A stretch of 64,000 bases of DNA from Candidatus Enterocloster excrementipullorum (GTDB lineage Bacteria; Bacillota; Clostridia; Lachnospirales; Lachnospiraceae): positions 124,001-188,000 of the forward strand of contig DWWT01000002.1 in NCBI GenBank assembly GCA_019119575.1, written 5' to 3'. Below are positions 52,949 to 62,199 of the stretch, piece by piece. The translations under genes were made by a program, and so were the position numbers. Every line of letters starts with the position of its first letter. Within the stretch, counting starts at the first letter, position 1. The notes beneath the pieces are model-generated. The model did no database searches, had not been told where the DNA came from, and saw only the letters and a program-made list of their open reading frames with translations.

Positions 52949-53477
52949 CTCTCTCCTCCGCATTCATACCTATATATCGATAATATTCCAGAGTGTATTT
53001 CCTGTCCTCCGCCTTGTCATAGTTTCTCTCCAGCCACTCCGCGGCTTTTTCCCAGGCCTCCTTCCCGTCCTCACATCTTCGCAGGTAAAGTTCCAGGCAG
53101 GTAGCATGAGGCCGGTAAGAAACAGAAGACAGGTATTCTGATAAATCCCCCTGTCCTGGTATTTTTCCATCGCTGTATCCGTTCTCCATAGCAGCAGCCA
53201 GCCGGCTGGCCGCTATGCGGTTGAGATCCTCCTTTACAAGGAAGCTTGCGCTCCGGCCGGAAGTATCTTCTTCCTCTCCCTTCTCCCAGTCCGGATGCAG
53301 GTCGAAATATTTCTCCCGCCTCTCTTCGTCAAGCCGTTCAAACAGTACCTGCTGCTCCCCCTCAAAGCAGTTCTCTGCGGTCTCCGCCAGAGCGTCCTTT
53401 GCTCCCGGCTGCCCTAAAAGCAACGCCAAGGACAGCATCCCTGTCCAGCCATATTTTTTCAATCGTTTCATCCGCAT
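52911..53477 (-). CDS. Small secreted protein of the MMPL operon
   Basis: A 188-residue protein with a signal peptide (MRMKRLKKYGWTGMLSLALLLGQPGAKDALA, cleavage about 31) and a helical mature part containing DEERREKYFDLHPDWEKG and ELYLRRCEDGKEAWEKAAEWLERNYD. No family is recognised. GAGGAG precedes the ATG pair at 53477 and 53471. Its 3' end overlaps the start of the MMPL gene by about 38 bases, so they are translationally linked. Confidence 0.7.
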   Translation of the reverse strand: MRMKRLKKYGWTGMLSLALLLGQPGAKDALAETAENCFEGEQQVLFERLDEERREKYFDLHPDWEKGEEEDTSGRSASFLVKEDLNRIAASRLAAAMENGYSDGKIPGQGDLSEYLSSVSYRPHATCLELYLRRCEDGKEAWEKAAEWLERNYDKAEDRKYTLEYYRYIGMNAEERDGKTYFMVLLLR

Positions 53478-53512
53478 TTTCTCCTCATTCTTCCGAAAAG
53501 GGTTTTAGATAA

Positions 53513-53541
53513 TTGACAAGTGTTCATTTATTAACTATAAT
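53513..53541 (+). promoter_or_regulatory. TetR gene promoter
   Basis: TTGACA (53513-53518), exactly 17 bases, TATAAT (53536-53541): full consensus. Confidence 0.75.
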
Positions 53542-53559
53542 AGATTATACGAATCTATT
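53539..53559. promoter_or_regulatory. TetR operator candidate
   Basis: AATAGATT-ATACG-AATCTATT is a perfect 8-bp inverted repeat with a 5-base centre. It covers the start region of the TetR gene promoter and lies within the divergent promoter region of the MMPL operon, so one site could control both directions. Confidence 0.6.
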
Positions 53560-53665
53560 CTAAAAAAACAATCATTAATTTTCGCTTGCCAGTTGATTAA
53601 TCAACATTTTCGATTTAACTGTTTATTTTCTTTTGAAAAATTTTCCAATTGTGAGGAGGAAGACT

Positions 53666-54277
53666 ATGACGCAGGAGAATCCCGACCGCCGGGTTCGAAA
53701 AACGCGGAAGCTGTTAAAGGAGTGCCTGATACGGCTCCTGAAAGAGAAACGGGTTCAGGACATCACGGTTCGGGAACTAACCGATATGGCGGATTTAAAC
53801 CGCGGAACCTTTTATCTGCACTACAAGGATGTATTTGATCTTCTGGAAAAAACAGAGGCAGAACTTATGGACGAGTTCAACAGCCTGGTTATGAGTTATG
53901 ATGCCAAAGATTTGAAGCAGCATCCCGCACTGGTTTTCGACGATATTTTCGCACTGGTTTATGATAATGCGGATCTGGTGGAGATCCTTATGGGAGAAAA
54001 TGGAGATTTAAGTTTCGTAAACCGGTTAAAACAGCTAGTACGCGAGAAATGCCTCCGTGACTGGATGGAAGTGTTCCGCTCCGGGGATCCCCAGGTTTTC
54101 GAAGCCTATTTTTCTTTCATTGTCTCCGGCTGCGTAGGCCTGGTTCAATACTGGATACAGAACGGCAGGAAGGAAAGCCCCCGGCAGATGGCTTCCCTCA
54201 CCGAGCGGATTATCAAAGAGGGAATCAGTGTTCTGGAGGGAAATGCAGGTTGCCAATCTTCTTTGCCCGTCGTATAA
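53666..54277 (+). CDS. TetR/AcrR-family regulator
   Basis: ATG 53666 with GAGGAGGAAG upstream gives 203 residues. The helix-turn-helix is RKTRKLLKECLIRLLKEKRVQDITVRELTDMADLNRGTFYLHYKDVFDLLEKTE (residues 10-62), followed by an all-helical ligand domain. It is divergent from the MMPL operon across an inverted repeat that overlaps its promoter. It probably represses the exporter operon and itself; the ligand is unknown. Confidence 0.9.
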   Translation: MTQENPDRRVRKTRKLLKECLIRLLKEKRVQDITVRELTDMADLNRGTFYLHYKDVFDLLEKTEAELMDEFNSLVMSYDAKDLKQHPALVFDDIFALVYDNADLVEILMGENGDLSFVNRLKQLVREKCLRDWMEVFRSGDPQVFEAYFSFIVSGCVGLVQYWIQNGRKESPRQMASLTERIIKEGISVLEGNAGCQSSLPVV

Positions 54278-54320
54278 TCGTAACAGTTTGAGAAATGATT
54301 GAATAGATAGGAGATTTTGC

Positions 54321-55553
54321 ATGACAGAAGAAAGTTTATATACCGTCAGCGCCACGGTGCGCATACGAAAGGGCCAGGGCCGCTCTTTAAAGTCCGGAGG
54401 CGCCTGGGTTTATGACAATGAGATTGAAGCCATAGAAGGTTCCTTTGAAAACGGCGGCCTGGTGAATGTGGAGGACTTTGACGGCTACCCCCTGGGATGC
54501 GGCTTTATAAACACCCGCTCCCATATCACGGTCCGCATGCTTTCCCGGAAGAAAAACCAGGTGATCAATCGGGAATTTTTCAGAATGCGGCTTAAAAATG
54601 CCTGGGAATACCGCAAAGCCACAGTAGATACAGCCAGCTGCCGCATTGTGTTTGGGGAAGCGGATTTTCTTCCCGGAATCGTCATTGACAAATTTTCCGA
54701 TGTCCTGGTAGTGGAGTCCCTGGCCCTGGGCATTGACCGGCTAAAGCCCGTGCTTTTAGAGCTTCTGCAGGAAATTCTCGCCCAGGACGGCGTACACATC
54801 CGCGGAATCTATGAGAGAAGCGATGCCAAGGTGCGCCTTTTAGAGGGCATGGAGCGGGTCAAGGGATTGATCGGCCCTGCCTTTGAGACCAAGGTGGAGA
54901 TTATGGAAAATGGCGTGCGCTATCTGGTAGACGTGAAGGACGGGCAGAAGACAGGATTTTTCCTGGACCAGAAATACAACCGGCTGGCCATTCAGAATCT
55001 GTGCCGCCGCATTCAGCCCGAAACCGTGCTCGACTGCTTCACCCACACCGGTTCTTTTGCCCTAAACGCCGGTCTGGCCGGGGCAAAGCGTGTGCTGGGC
55101 GTGGATGCCTCGGAGCTGGCCGTGCACCAGGCCGAGGAAAATGCGGCTCTCAACGGCCTTTCCTCCTCCGTCTCCTTCCGGTGCGCCGATGTATTTGACC
55201 TTCTCCCCGCGCTGGAGCGGCAGGGGGAGCGCTTTGACCTGGTTGTCTTAGATCCCCCGGCGTTTACCAAGTCCAGAAATTCCATCAAAAACGCGGTAAA
55301 AGGCTATCGGGAAATCAACCTGCGGGGAATGAAGCTGGTGAAGGACGGCGGTTTTCTGGCCACCTGCTCCTGTTCCCATTTCATGGATCCGGAGCTCTTT
55401 TCCAAAACCATCCGGGAGGCCGCCGGGAATGCCCATAAGCGCCTCCGCCAGGTGGAATACCGGACCCAGGCCCCGGATCATCCGATTCTGTGGGCTGCGG
55501 ATGAATCCTATTATTTAAAATTCTATATTTTTCAAGTGTGTGATGAGAAATAA
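54321..55553 (+). CDS. RlmI-type class I rRNA methyltransferase (PUA + SAM domains)
   Basis: A 410-residue protein: N-terminal PUA-like domain (RIRKGQGRSLKSGGAWVYDNEIEAIEG), a central RlmI-like domain (DFLPGIVIDKFSDVLVVESL) and a SAM domain with VDVKDGQKTGFFLDQKYNR, VLDCFTHTGSFALNAGLAGAKRVLGVDAS and the N/DPP-type DLVVLDPPAFTK. RlmI makes m5C at 23S rRNA position 1962. Its length is close to the E. coli enzyme. GATAGGAG precedes the ATG. Confidence 0.9.
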   Translation: MTEESLYTVSATVRIRKGQGRSLKSGGAWVYDNEIEAIEGSFENGGLVNVEDFDGYPLGCGFINTRSHITVRMLSRKKNQVINREFFRMRLKNAWEYRKATVDTASCRIVFGEADFLPGIVIDKFSDVLVVESLALGIDRLKPVLLELLQEILAQDGVHIRGIYERSDAKVRLLEGMERVKGLIGPAFETKVEIMENGVRYLVDVKDGQKTGFFLDQKYNRLAIQNLCRRIQPETVLDCFTHTGSFALNAGLAGAKRVLGVDASELAVHQAEENAALNGLSSSVSFRCADVFDLLPALERQGERFDLVVLDPPAFTKSRNSIKNAVKGYREINLRGMKLVKDGGFLATCSCSHFMDPELFSKTIREAAGNAHKRLRQVEYRTQAPDHPILWAADESYYLKFYIFQVCDEK

Positions 55554-55557
55554 ACAG

Positions 55558-56385
55558 CTATGCCCCTTCAATGGGAATGGAAATTTCCGTCACAAATTTT
55601 TCCGTATCGTTGGTAAAACCATAGTCGATCAGAGTGATTTCTCTTGAGAAGCCGCTGACCTCCATCCCATGGGCCCGGATATATTCCATCAGCTGTTTAT
55701 ACCGGGCCGGTGCGGCTTCGTGGCCGCCCCGAAAGCGCAGGGAGACGCACCGGGTTTCCGGAAGCGTTATGGTCTCCCCCTCAAAAAAATCTTCCTCATC
55801 CAGTACCAGAAATATGCCGTCATACTGGCCAAATTCTCCCTCCAGCAGATGTTCCTTCAAAATGCCAAGCCCTACTTTTCCCAAAAAAACGACCGATTCG
55901 CTCTCTGACCGGTGAAGCTTATGCACCGGCTCTTCCATATCCATAAAGCTTTGGATTTTCAGAGATTCCTTTACCCACATCATGCGGCAGACTTCCGTTC
56001 GAATCAAACGCACTTCCTCCAGAACAGAGTTTTTGGCATCCTTCAGCTGCTTTAATCGCTTATCAATTTTCCTCTCTGTCCGCTTCAGCTCCCGCTCTTT
56101 GGCAATCACTGCCTCTTTCTGCTGCCGCAGTTTCTCCTCCATCCGTTCCACATCACGATTTTTTAAGAAATCCACGATTGACAAAAGAGGCATATCCAGT
56201 GTCCGCAGATAGCGAATCGTATTGAGGGGTTCAAACTGACGGATGCTGTAGTAGCGGTAACCCGTATCCGGGTCAATGTATTCCGGCTGCAGAAGCCCCA
56301 GTTTTTCATAATGGCGCAGACTGCTGACGCTGATATGGAACAGCCGGGCCACATCTCCAATAGGAAAAAGCTCCGCTCTATTCAT
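55558..56385 (-). CDS. MerR-family regulator (BmrR-like)
   Basis: A 275-residue regulator: MerR winged helix (FPIGDVARLFHISVSSLRHYEKLGLLQPEYIDPDTGYRYYSIRQFEPLNTI, residues 7-57), a long dimerising coiled coil (residues 80-125) and a C-terminal GyrI-like effector domain. It overlaps the MATE gene by 4 bases (ATGA) in one operon. A typical MerR promoter with a 19-base spacer lies upstream of the MATE gene, so it probably activates its own operon when a drug-like ligand binds. Confidence 0.93.
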   Translation of the reverse strand: MNRAELFPIGDVARLFHISVSSLRHYEKLGLLQPEYIDPDTGYRYYSIRQFEPLNTIRYLRTLDMPLLSIVDFLKNRDVERMEEKLRQQKEAVIAKERELKRTERKIDKRLKQLKDAKNSVLEEVRLIRTEVCRMMWVKESLKIQSFMDMEEPVHKLHRSESESVVFLGKVGLGILKEHLLEGEFGQYDGIFLVLDEEDFFEGETITLPETRCVSLRFRGGHEAAPARYKQLMEYIRAHGMEVSGFSREITLIDYGFTNDTEKFVTEISIPIEGA

Positions 56386-57803
56386 GCTTCCCCTCCTCGG
56401 GGCGGCCGCACGCCGGCCCCCATTCCCTGGCTGCTTCTATCCCCTGCGGCAGCCTTTCCTGACTTCGCAGGCTGCGAAATCACCCGGAAGGCAGCAGCGC
56501 ATATGAGTACGGACAGCAGAGAGCCCATTGAGGTGGCAAGCCCCATGGGAAAGAGATTGTCCGGGAAATACGCTGAAGCCAGGAAGGCTCCCGGAATCCG
56601 CACCAAAAGAATAGCGATGCTGTTGTGCAGGAAGGAGAGCCCGGATTTCCCGCAGGCGCAGAAATATCCGCTGAAGCAAAAATGAATCCCCGCGAACAGG
56701 CAGTCCAGCACATAGCCTCGCAGATACTGTCCCCCCAGGCGCACCACCTGGGCACCCGTTCCCTGCCCCGCGTCCGTAAAGAGAGCCACCATTGGCTCAG
56801 CCAAAAACTGCATTAAAACCGAAACCGCCAGGCCAAATCCCGCAGCCATAGCAATCGCGTAGCCCAGGGTCTTTCTGGCCCGATCCATTCTTCCCGCACC
56901 CATATTCTGCGCACCCAGTGCGGAAACAGTGGAGAGCATGGAGGATGGGACGAGGAAGAGAAAACTTATAATTTTTTCCACAATCCCCACCGCGGCGGCA
57001 TCATTTAAGCCCCGGCGATTGGCGATAACCGTAATCACAATAAAGGAAATCTGTATAAATCCGTCCTGAATGGCAATGGGAACACCGATTTTCAGAAGCT
57101 TTCCCATCACCGGCGCCAGCGGCCTGAAATCTTGTTTCCTGACAGAGAGACCGCTTCCACGCCGCAAAATCACGGCCAGAGACACTGCCACACTGATCGC
57201 CTGGGAGAGAGTAGTCCCCAGTGCCGCCCCCGCAGGCCCCATTCGGAGAGCTCCCATAAAGAGGTAGTCTAACCCGATATTTGCCGCGCAAGCCACAGCA
57301 ATAAAATACATCGGACTTTTGGAATCCCCCAGTCCTCTGAAAATTGAGCTGATGATATTATAGGCCGTGATAAAGGGAATTCCCATAAAACAGATCATCA
57401 GATAGGCCCTGGTTCCGGCCACCGCCTCCTGCGGTGTAGACATCACCGCCACAATATGTCCTGAAGCTGCCAGCAGCACCGCTGTCAGCACCAGAGACAA
57501 TCCCATGAACATCGTGACCGTGTTTCCTACACACACGGCCGCTTCCCTCTGCCTGTTTCCGCCCACCGCCTGGCCGATTGATACGGTAGAGCCCATGGCC
57601 AGACCCACAATCATCACCGTCAGCATGTGCATCACCTGGGAACCGACGGATACCGCCGTTGTGCTGGCTACGCCCTCAAACTGCCCAATAATAAATAAGT
57701 CTGCCATCCCATACAGGGTCTGAAGGAAGTAGGATAAAAGGTACGGCAGGGAGAAAAAAATAATGTTCCGGAATACGCTGCCGGTAGTGAGATTCTTCTG
57801 CAT
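56382..57803 (-). CDS. MATE family efflux transporter under MerR control
   Basis: ATG 57803 with AAGGAG upstream gives 473 residues (MQKNLTTGSVFRNIIFFSLPYLLSYFLQTLYGMADLFIIGQFEGV). Twelve membrane helices and the MATE plan are clear. The C-terminal 20 residues are hydrophilic. Its last codons overlap the merR start. The pairing with a BmrR-like activator suggests a multidrug pump induced by its substrates. Confidence 0.93.
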   Translation of the reverse strand: MQKNLTTGSVFRNIIFFSLPYLLSYFLQTLYGMADLFIIGQFEGVASTTAVSVGSQVMHMLTVMIVGLAMGSTVSIGQAVGGNRQREAAVCVGNTVTMFMGLSLVLTAVLLAASGHIVAVMSTPQEAVAGTRAYLMICFMGIPFITAYNIISSIFRGLGDSKSPMYFIAVACAANIGLDYLFMGALRMGPAGAALGTTLSQAISVAVSLAVILRRGSGLSVRKQDFRPLAPVMGKLLKIGVPIAIQDGFIQISFIVITVIANRRGLNDAAAVGIVEKIISFLFLVPSSMLSTVSALGAQNMGAGRMDRARKTLGYAIAMAAGFGLAVSVLMQFLAEPMVALFTDAGQGTGAQVVRLGGQYLRGYVLDCLFAGIHFCFSGYFCACGKSGLSFLHNSIAILLVRIPGAFLASAYFPDNLFPMGLATSMGSLLSVLICAAAFRVISQPAKSGKAAAGDRSSQGMGAGVRPPRGGEA

Positions 57804-57895
57804 ATGCAAGACTCCTTTTCTTCTGTCCCCTTCCGCCTTTCCGTGGATATAAGATAGGGCCTGCAGATCGGCGCAGGGCACATTTATTTCATTCT

Positions 57896-57926
57896 AGCAT
57901 AAACTCTATAATAGTTGTAGAGTCAA
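57896..57926 (-). promoter_or_regulatory. MerR-type promoter with 19-base spacer and operator
   Basis: Leftward TTGACT (57921-57926) and TATGCT (57896-57901) are 19 bases apart, too long for normal sigma-70 use. The spacer contains ACTCTA-9-TAGAGT (57903-57923), the classical arrangement in which a MerR protein untwists the DNA to activate. Confidence 0.85.
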
Positions 57927-57971
57927 GCAGCTGCAGAAAAATTTCTGCTGCGGTATATAAAAGGGAGACGC

Positions 57972-58739
57972 CTACAGCGCCTCCCGAATCTGTCCGCCGA
58001 TCCTGCCGTTGCTCGCCAGGATATCCCCCGCCTGTGTTATATCCACCGGATTTCCGGAAAAATCCGTCACCTGGCCGCCGGCCTCCTCCACCAGGAGCAC
58101 CCCGGCGGCGAAATCCCAGGGGTTCAGCCCCCGCTCAAAAAAGCCGTCCAGCCGTCCGCAGGCTGTGTAGGCCAGCTCCAGGGCGGCAGAGCCAATCCTG
58201 CGGATGTCCCCGCAGCGCTTAAATACCTCCGTGAACCTCCTGAAATTCTCATCCGCCAGCTCCTTGTGGTAAGGGCTTGTGCCGATGGAGATGAGAGCCT
58301 CCCGCAGATGCGCGGCGCTGCTCACGCGGATGGGCTCTCCATTTAAAAAAGCCCCGCCGCCGCGCACCGCGGTAAACATCTCGTCCGTATAAGGCTGGTA
58401 CACCACGCCCATCCGGACATCTCCGTCCTGCCAGAGCGCCAGTGAAATCACGCTGGCCCGGAAATCATGAATCAGGTTCGTGGTTCCGTCCACCGGATCC
58501 AAAATCCATGCGGGGCGGGAAAAATCAATCGCTCCATTGTCTTTTTCCTCCCCCATAAACTGGATCTCCGGCTCCAGGGCCTCCAGGCGGGCCTTCACGT
58601 ATTCCTGTACCTGAAAATCCACCTGGGTTACAAAATCCGCGGCCCCCTTCACCTGGATCTTGGCTGCCCGTTCTTTGTCACGGAACAGGGGAGCCGCTTC
58701 TCTGACTGTCCGAATCAAATCTTCCATTCTTACTCTCAT
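57972..58739 (-). CDS. Inositol monophosphatase family phosphatase
   Basis: A 255-residue Mg2+-dependent phosphatase. The metal motifs are GEEKDNG (GEE), WILDPVDGTTNLIHDF (D-P-x-D-G-T) and GLNPWDFAAGVLLVEEAGG (W-D-x-x-A-G). It may act on inositol phosphate, fructose-1,6-bisphosphate or 3'-phosphoadenosine 5'-phosphate. ATG 58739 is used; ATG 58727 is also possible. It starts 18 bases after the transglutaminase stop, same operon. Confidence 0.92.
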   Translation of the reverse strand: MRVRMEDLIRTVREAAPLFRDKERAAKIQVKGAADFVTQVDFQVQEYVKARLEALEPEIQFMGEEKDNGAIDFSRPAWILDPVDGTTNLIHDFRASVISLALWQDGDVRMGVVYQPYTDEMFTAVRGGGAFLNGEPIRVSSAAHLREALISIGTSPYHKELADENFRRFTEVFKRCGDIRRIGSAALELAYTACGRLDGFFERGLNPWDFAAGVLLVEEAGGQVTDFSGNPVDITQAGDILASNGRIGGQIREAL

Positions 58740-58757
58740 ATCCCTTTTTCCTCTCCT

Positions 58758-60128
58758 TTAAACAGACACTTCTTTTATCTCCAAAATCTCGTGAACCGTA
58801 TCGTACATATCCCCCCAGAGTCCCTCGTCCTCGTATTCAGCCTCCCCCTGCTGGCTGTCATAGGGATCGTTCCGCATATACTCTTTCGGCGGGATAAACG
58901 CGTGCTGAAAATCGGAATTAAAAGGAACGCGGAACAGCTCCAGGTTTCCAAAATAAAAATTCCACCGTTCGAGCTCCCCTTCTCTCCAGGCCGCTCCGCC
59001 AAAGGAGCAGTCCGCGCAAAGCCACCCGTAGGGAGCGATGTAAAACTGCGCCCAGTCGTGACATCCGATTTCAAGAGGCGTAGCATAAAGTCCGGCCTGC
59101 CAGCGGGCGGGAATGCCGGCAATGCGGCACAGGGTGATGAACAAAAGCGCATGGATGCCGCAGTCCCCCTTCAGCCCCGTCCCCATATATTCTGTCAGAT
59201 TATCAATGGTAAAATAGGAGCGCACAAAGGAATACATCACATGGGTGGTGATATAGTCATAAATCCGTCTCGCCTTGACAACCGGGTTGGTCTCCGCCCC
59301 TACAATCTCCGCAGCCAGAGAGCGCAGATAGGGAGTAAACCGGATATGCGGAAGCTGTTCCTCCGTATAAAAGGTGGGCTGGCTTTCCAGCGCCTTTTCC
59401 GGCTTCGGCTCCACATAGCTCATATGGTTTTCAAAGGAAAATTCGACCATGAATTTCTTTCCCGCCGCCATGGTGTCCTCAAAATAAACCGTCCGCTGGG
59501 GATAATCCGGCGGGGCGCAGGATTTCATGCTGTCCGAAGCGGCGAGCAGGCGGAAATCCTTCACCTGGGCGTACTCCACCGGCACAGGCAGATGCACCCG
59601 TATCCGCTCCCCCGGCCGTTCCCACTCCGGCCGAACAGAAAGCGTGGAGCGGATATGGAAATAATAGGCCATTGTCCCCTGCTCCTTCATCCGGCAAATT
59701 GTCTCATCTAAAAGGGCAAAATTTTGATATTTCTTTTCGGTCAGCGCCGGGTCGAGCACCCGGTCCGCCAGGTATTTTCTTGTCTTTACCAAATTCGCCA
59801 GGATATCGTCTTTATACCGAACCTGCCCGTTGACATAAATCCATTCCACGGCGCCCTCATCCCGCAGCGCGTCCAGCTCCTCCTCTTTAAAGTCCCGGAT
59901 ATTCTCCTGCAGAAGCCGCAGCGCTTCCTCGCGGCTGTATATGTACTGCTCGGGCAGGCGCTCCAAAATCAAAAGCTCCAACTTCAGGCGCTCCCTCAAC
60001 ATCCGGGGAAGCTCTTTTTTCAGCCGCAGGCCAATCATCCGCTTTGCCCCCTCAAAGTCCCCAAACCATTTCAGCTTGGCAATATCCTCCGGCAGCCGGA
60101 CCGCCAGACTTGTTAAATCATAATACAT
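58758..60128 (-). CDS. Transglutaminase-like cysteine protease-fold protein
   Basis: A 456-residue protein without signal peptide. The C-terminal half has the transglutaminase-core triad: Cys in LKGDCGIHALLFITLCRIAGIPARW, His in EIGCHDWAQFYIAPYGW and Asp in LCADCSFGG. The N-terminal half (residues 1-130) is helical, followed by a beta sandwich (YYFHIRSTLSVRPEWERPGERIRVHLPVPVEY). The family includes peptidases and transglutaminases; the role here is unknown. Confidence 0.88.
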   Translation of the reverse strand: MYYDLTSLAVRLPEDIAKLKWFGDFEGAKRMIGLRLKKELPRMLRERLKLELLILERLPEQYIYSREEALRLLQENIRDFKEEELDALRDEGAVEWIYVNGQVRYKDDILANLVKTRKYLADRVLDPALTEKKYQNFALLDETICRMKEQGTMAYYFHIRSTLSVRPEWERPGERIRVHLPVPVEYAQVKDFRLLAASDSMKSCAPPDYPQRTVYFEDTMAAGKKFMVEFSFENHMSYVEPKPEKALESQPTFYTEEQLPHIRFTPYLRSLAAEIVGAETNPVVKARRIYDYITTHVMYSFVRSYFTIDNLTEYMGTGLKGDCGIHALLFITLCRIAGIPARWQAGLYATPLEIGCHDWAQFYIAPYGWLCADCSFGGAAWREGELERWNFYFGNLELFRVPFNSDFQHAFIPPKEYMRNDPYDSQQGEAEYEDEGLWGDMYDTVHEILEIKEVSV

Positions 60129-60263
60129 ACTCTATACCTGCCATTCTTCCTCGCAAAATCAAATTGGTTCAGTCAACATTTTAATAAAAAACTCTGGCAA
60201 TTGTATCGGCGCATACCCATTTTTTATACTCATCCCCCGTAAGATTTCCATATTATTATCACT

Positions 60264-61004
60264 TTAGTCTCCTGAATTAAATTCTACAAGTTTTTCCCAA
60301 TCAATACTCCCATCTTCTTTACAAAAACTGTTAGAAAATTCTCTCACAAGCCTATTTGCAGCTTTATTATAGCTCTCCTTGTAATTAGCCACATATTTTT
60401 CCGGCATAGTTCCCATATATCCGATAATTTTAATATAGAAATCCTCATCTCCGGTTAGTTCCGCCCAAAACCTTTTTCCCGCCAATTCCTGATACATTTT
60501 CGGCTTTCCTCTACCCGAATCTTTCTTCTTTCCATAGCAATAACCAATATACGCTTCATAACGTGCTTTTGCCTGCTGCGCCAGTTTTGATGCTGCCATA
60601 AAATTCTGTTCCTGCCGCTTCTTACTGTCAGCATTAAACACTGACGGCCCACTCTTTACTGCAATAGCTGAAATTGTATTCGTTGTTTTATCCTGAATCA
60701 TAATATCAATTCCTTCTGCCAGTGCTTTATTCCCGCCACTGGCAGCTATTGCTATCGGCTCAAAAAAGCAATTTCCAAAAATTGTCTCTTCGCTTGAACT
60801 TACAAAAGCTGTCAACACAGATTCCACAATCTCCGAAGCACTCTGCATAGCTTTTGCACGGTATAGGTATGGATTTTTCCGCTTCATTACTTTTTTAATA
60901 TTCAGCCCATCAATTTTTTCTATCAAATTAGCATAAAAAGTTTCAAGAGCTGTCGCTATCGCTTTTATGACTTCTTGTTCGTCATATGAATTATTTAACG
61001 GCAT
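60264..61004 (-). CDS. Type II restriction endonuclease, PmeII/EcoO109I-like
   Basis: A 246-residue nuclease. The PD-(D/E)xK-type core is ALAEGIDIMIQDKTTNTISAIAVKSGPSVFNADSKKRQEQ, typical of the EcoO109I-like family, with Glu-Asp and the V-K-S-G lysine. The target is not readable from sequence; EcoO109I itself cuts RGGNCCY. Its first 14 bases overlap the methylase gene (60991-61004), with GGAGG upstream. The island is clearly more AT-rich than its neighbours, which suggests transfer. Confidence 0.88.
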   Translation of the reverse strand: MPLNNSYDEQEVIKAIATALETFYANLIEKIDGLNIKKVMKRKNPYLYRAKAMQSASEIVESVLTAFVSSSEETIFGNCFFEPIAIAASGGNKALAEGIDIMIQDKTTNTISAIAVKSGPSVFNADSKKRQEQNFMAASKLAQQAKARYEAYIGYCYGKKKDSGRGKPKMYQELAGKRFWAELTGDEDFYIKIIGYMGTMPEKYVANYKESYNKAANRLVREFSNSFCKEDGSIDWEKLVEFNSGD

Positions 61005-62199
61005 ATAAATTTCCTCCCAATTCTATTGCGTTTCTTATTTTATTATGTACATTCGTTCCCCGGAAACGTTTCGTCTCTACTACAGCATTTCCGTCCGCTA
61101 CCGCACAAACCGCTTTACCGATAGCTTCTGCAAGCCCCACCGGCACTGCATTTCCAATCTGACGATATTTAGCAGCCGTGGTTCCGGTAAAAATCCAATC
61201 ATCCGGGAACTGTTGTATCCGGGCATACTCCTTAATACTTAACGGGCGATCTTGTGTAGGATGACACATCATTGTAGCTTTCTGTACTGGAGAGGTTACT
61301 ACTGTAGGCGACGGCTGATCGTAGGAAAGTCTTCTGTAAAATCCGACTTTTCCTCCACCAGATTTATATGCCCCACCCATAGCAATTGGTATAATATCCT
61401 TCGGCAGGTCACGCCAGTTTCCTCCCTCTGGAACCATTTTAAGAAATTTCAGTCGTTCTTCGCTTAATGTAGCACATTCACCTTTATCAAACTCCAAATC
61501 CGCAATGGCATCTCTTACCGTTTTCCACTGATACGTTTTATCCTGATGCATTTGAAAATGTGTCGGAATTGGCAGGAATATTCCTTCATTATCCCGGCTG
61601 CCAATCAGCACAAACCTTTCCCTGAACTGCGGGACGCCATAGTTTACCGCATCTAGAACACCATATACGGTTTTATAGCCTAATTTATCAAATTCTGATA
61701 AAATCACGTCCAGCACGGTTCCTAATCTCTGATCCGGATCGTTCTCGTCTCTTTCCGCCAACGGAACATGCTTTAAAGGAGCTGACATAATTCCTTTTAC
61801 ATTTTCCATAACAAAAAAACGTGGACGAATATAATCAATCATCCGAATGAAATCCATAAATAAACTTCCTCTGGGATCGTTAATACCTAAGCGCTTTCCT
61901 GCAGTTGAAAACGGCTGACAAGGCGGTCCTCCGCATATCAAAAAAGGTTCTCCGACAGAACGCCCTGTCAATTCCAAAAGTTTTCGTGGATCTATTTCAC
62001 GAATATCTCCGCCCAGAACATTATGCCCATTAACCTGCATTGTTTTCACACACGATTCGTCAAAATCCTGCCCGATCAAAACATTAAGCCCAGCCTTTTC
62101 CAGACCAATATCCAACCCCATTGCCCCAGAAAACAAAGAAATAACATCCCGATTATCGGCATATTCATTTAGAGCAGTATATTCTATTAAATTTCCCAT
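60991..62199 (-). CDS. DNA (cytosine-5) methyltransferase
   Basis: A 402-residue C5 methylase with the ten-motif order: motif I SLFSGAMGLDIGLEKAG, motif IV GGPPCQPFSTAGKR (catalytic Cys), motif VI ENVKG, motif VIII QFRERFVLIGS and motifs IX-X RLSYDQPSPTVVTSP / GNAVPVGLAEAIG. It protects the host site recognised by the nuclease encoded next. It starts by a 1-base overlap with the controller gene stop (TAATG). Confidence 0.95.
   Translation of the reverse strand: MGNLIEYTALNEYADNRDVISLFSGAMGLDIGLEKAGLNVLIGQDFDESCVKTMQVNGHNVLGGDIREIDPRKLLELTGRSVGEPFLICGGPPCQPFSTAGKRLGINDPRGSLFMDFIRMIDYIRPRFFVMENVKGIMSAPLKHVPLAERDENDPDQRLGTVLDVILSEFDKLGYKTVYGVLDAVNYGVPQFRERFVLIGSRDNEGIFLPIPTHFQMHQDKTYQWKTVRDAIADLEFDKGECATLSEERLKFLKMVPEGGNWRDLPKDIIPIAMGGAYKSGGGKVGFYRRLSYDQPSPTVVTSPVQKATMMCHPTQDRPLSIKEYARIQQFPDDWIFTGTTAAKYRQIGNAVPVGLAEAIGKAVCAVADGNAVVETKRFRGTNVHNKIRNAIELGGNLYAVK

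Noticed and set aside
58467-59711. Long rightward open frame of about 414 codons
   Set aside because: Antisense to the inositol monophosphatase and transglutaminase genes, whose motifs are clear on the other strand.
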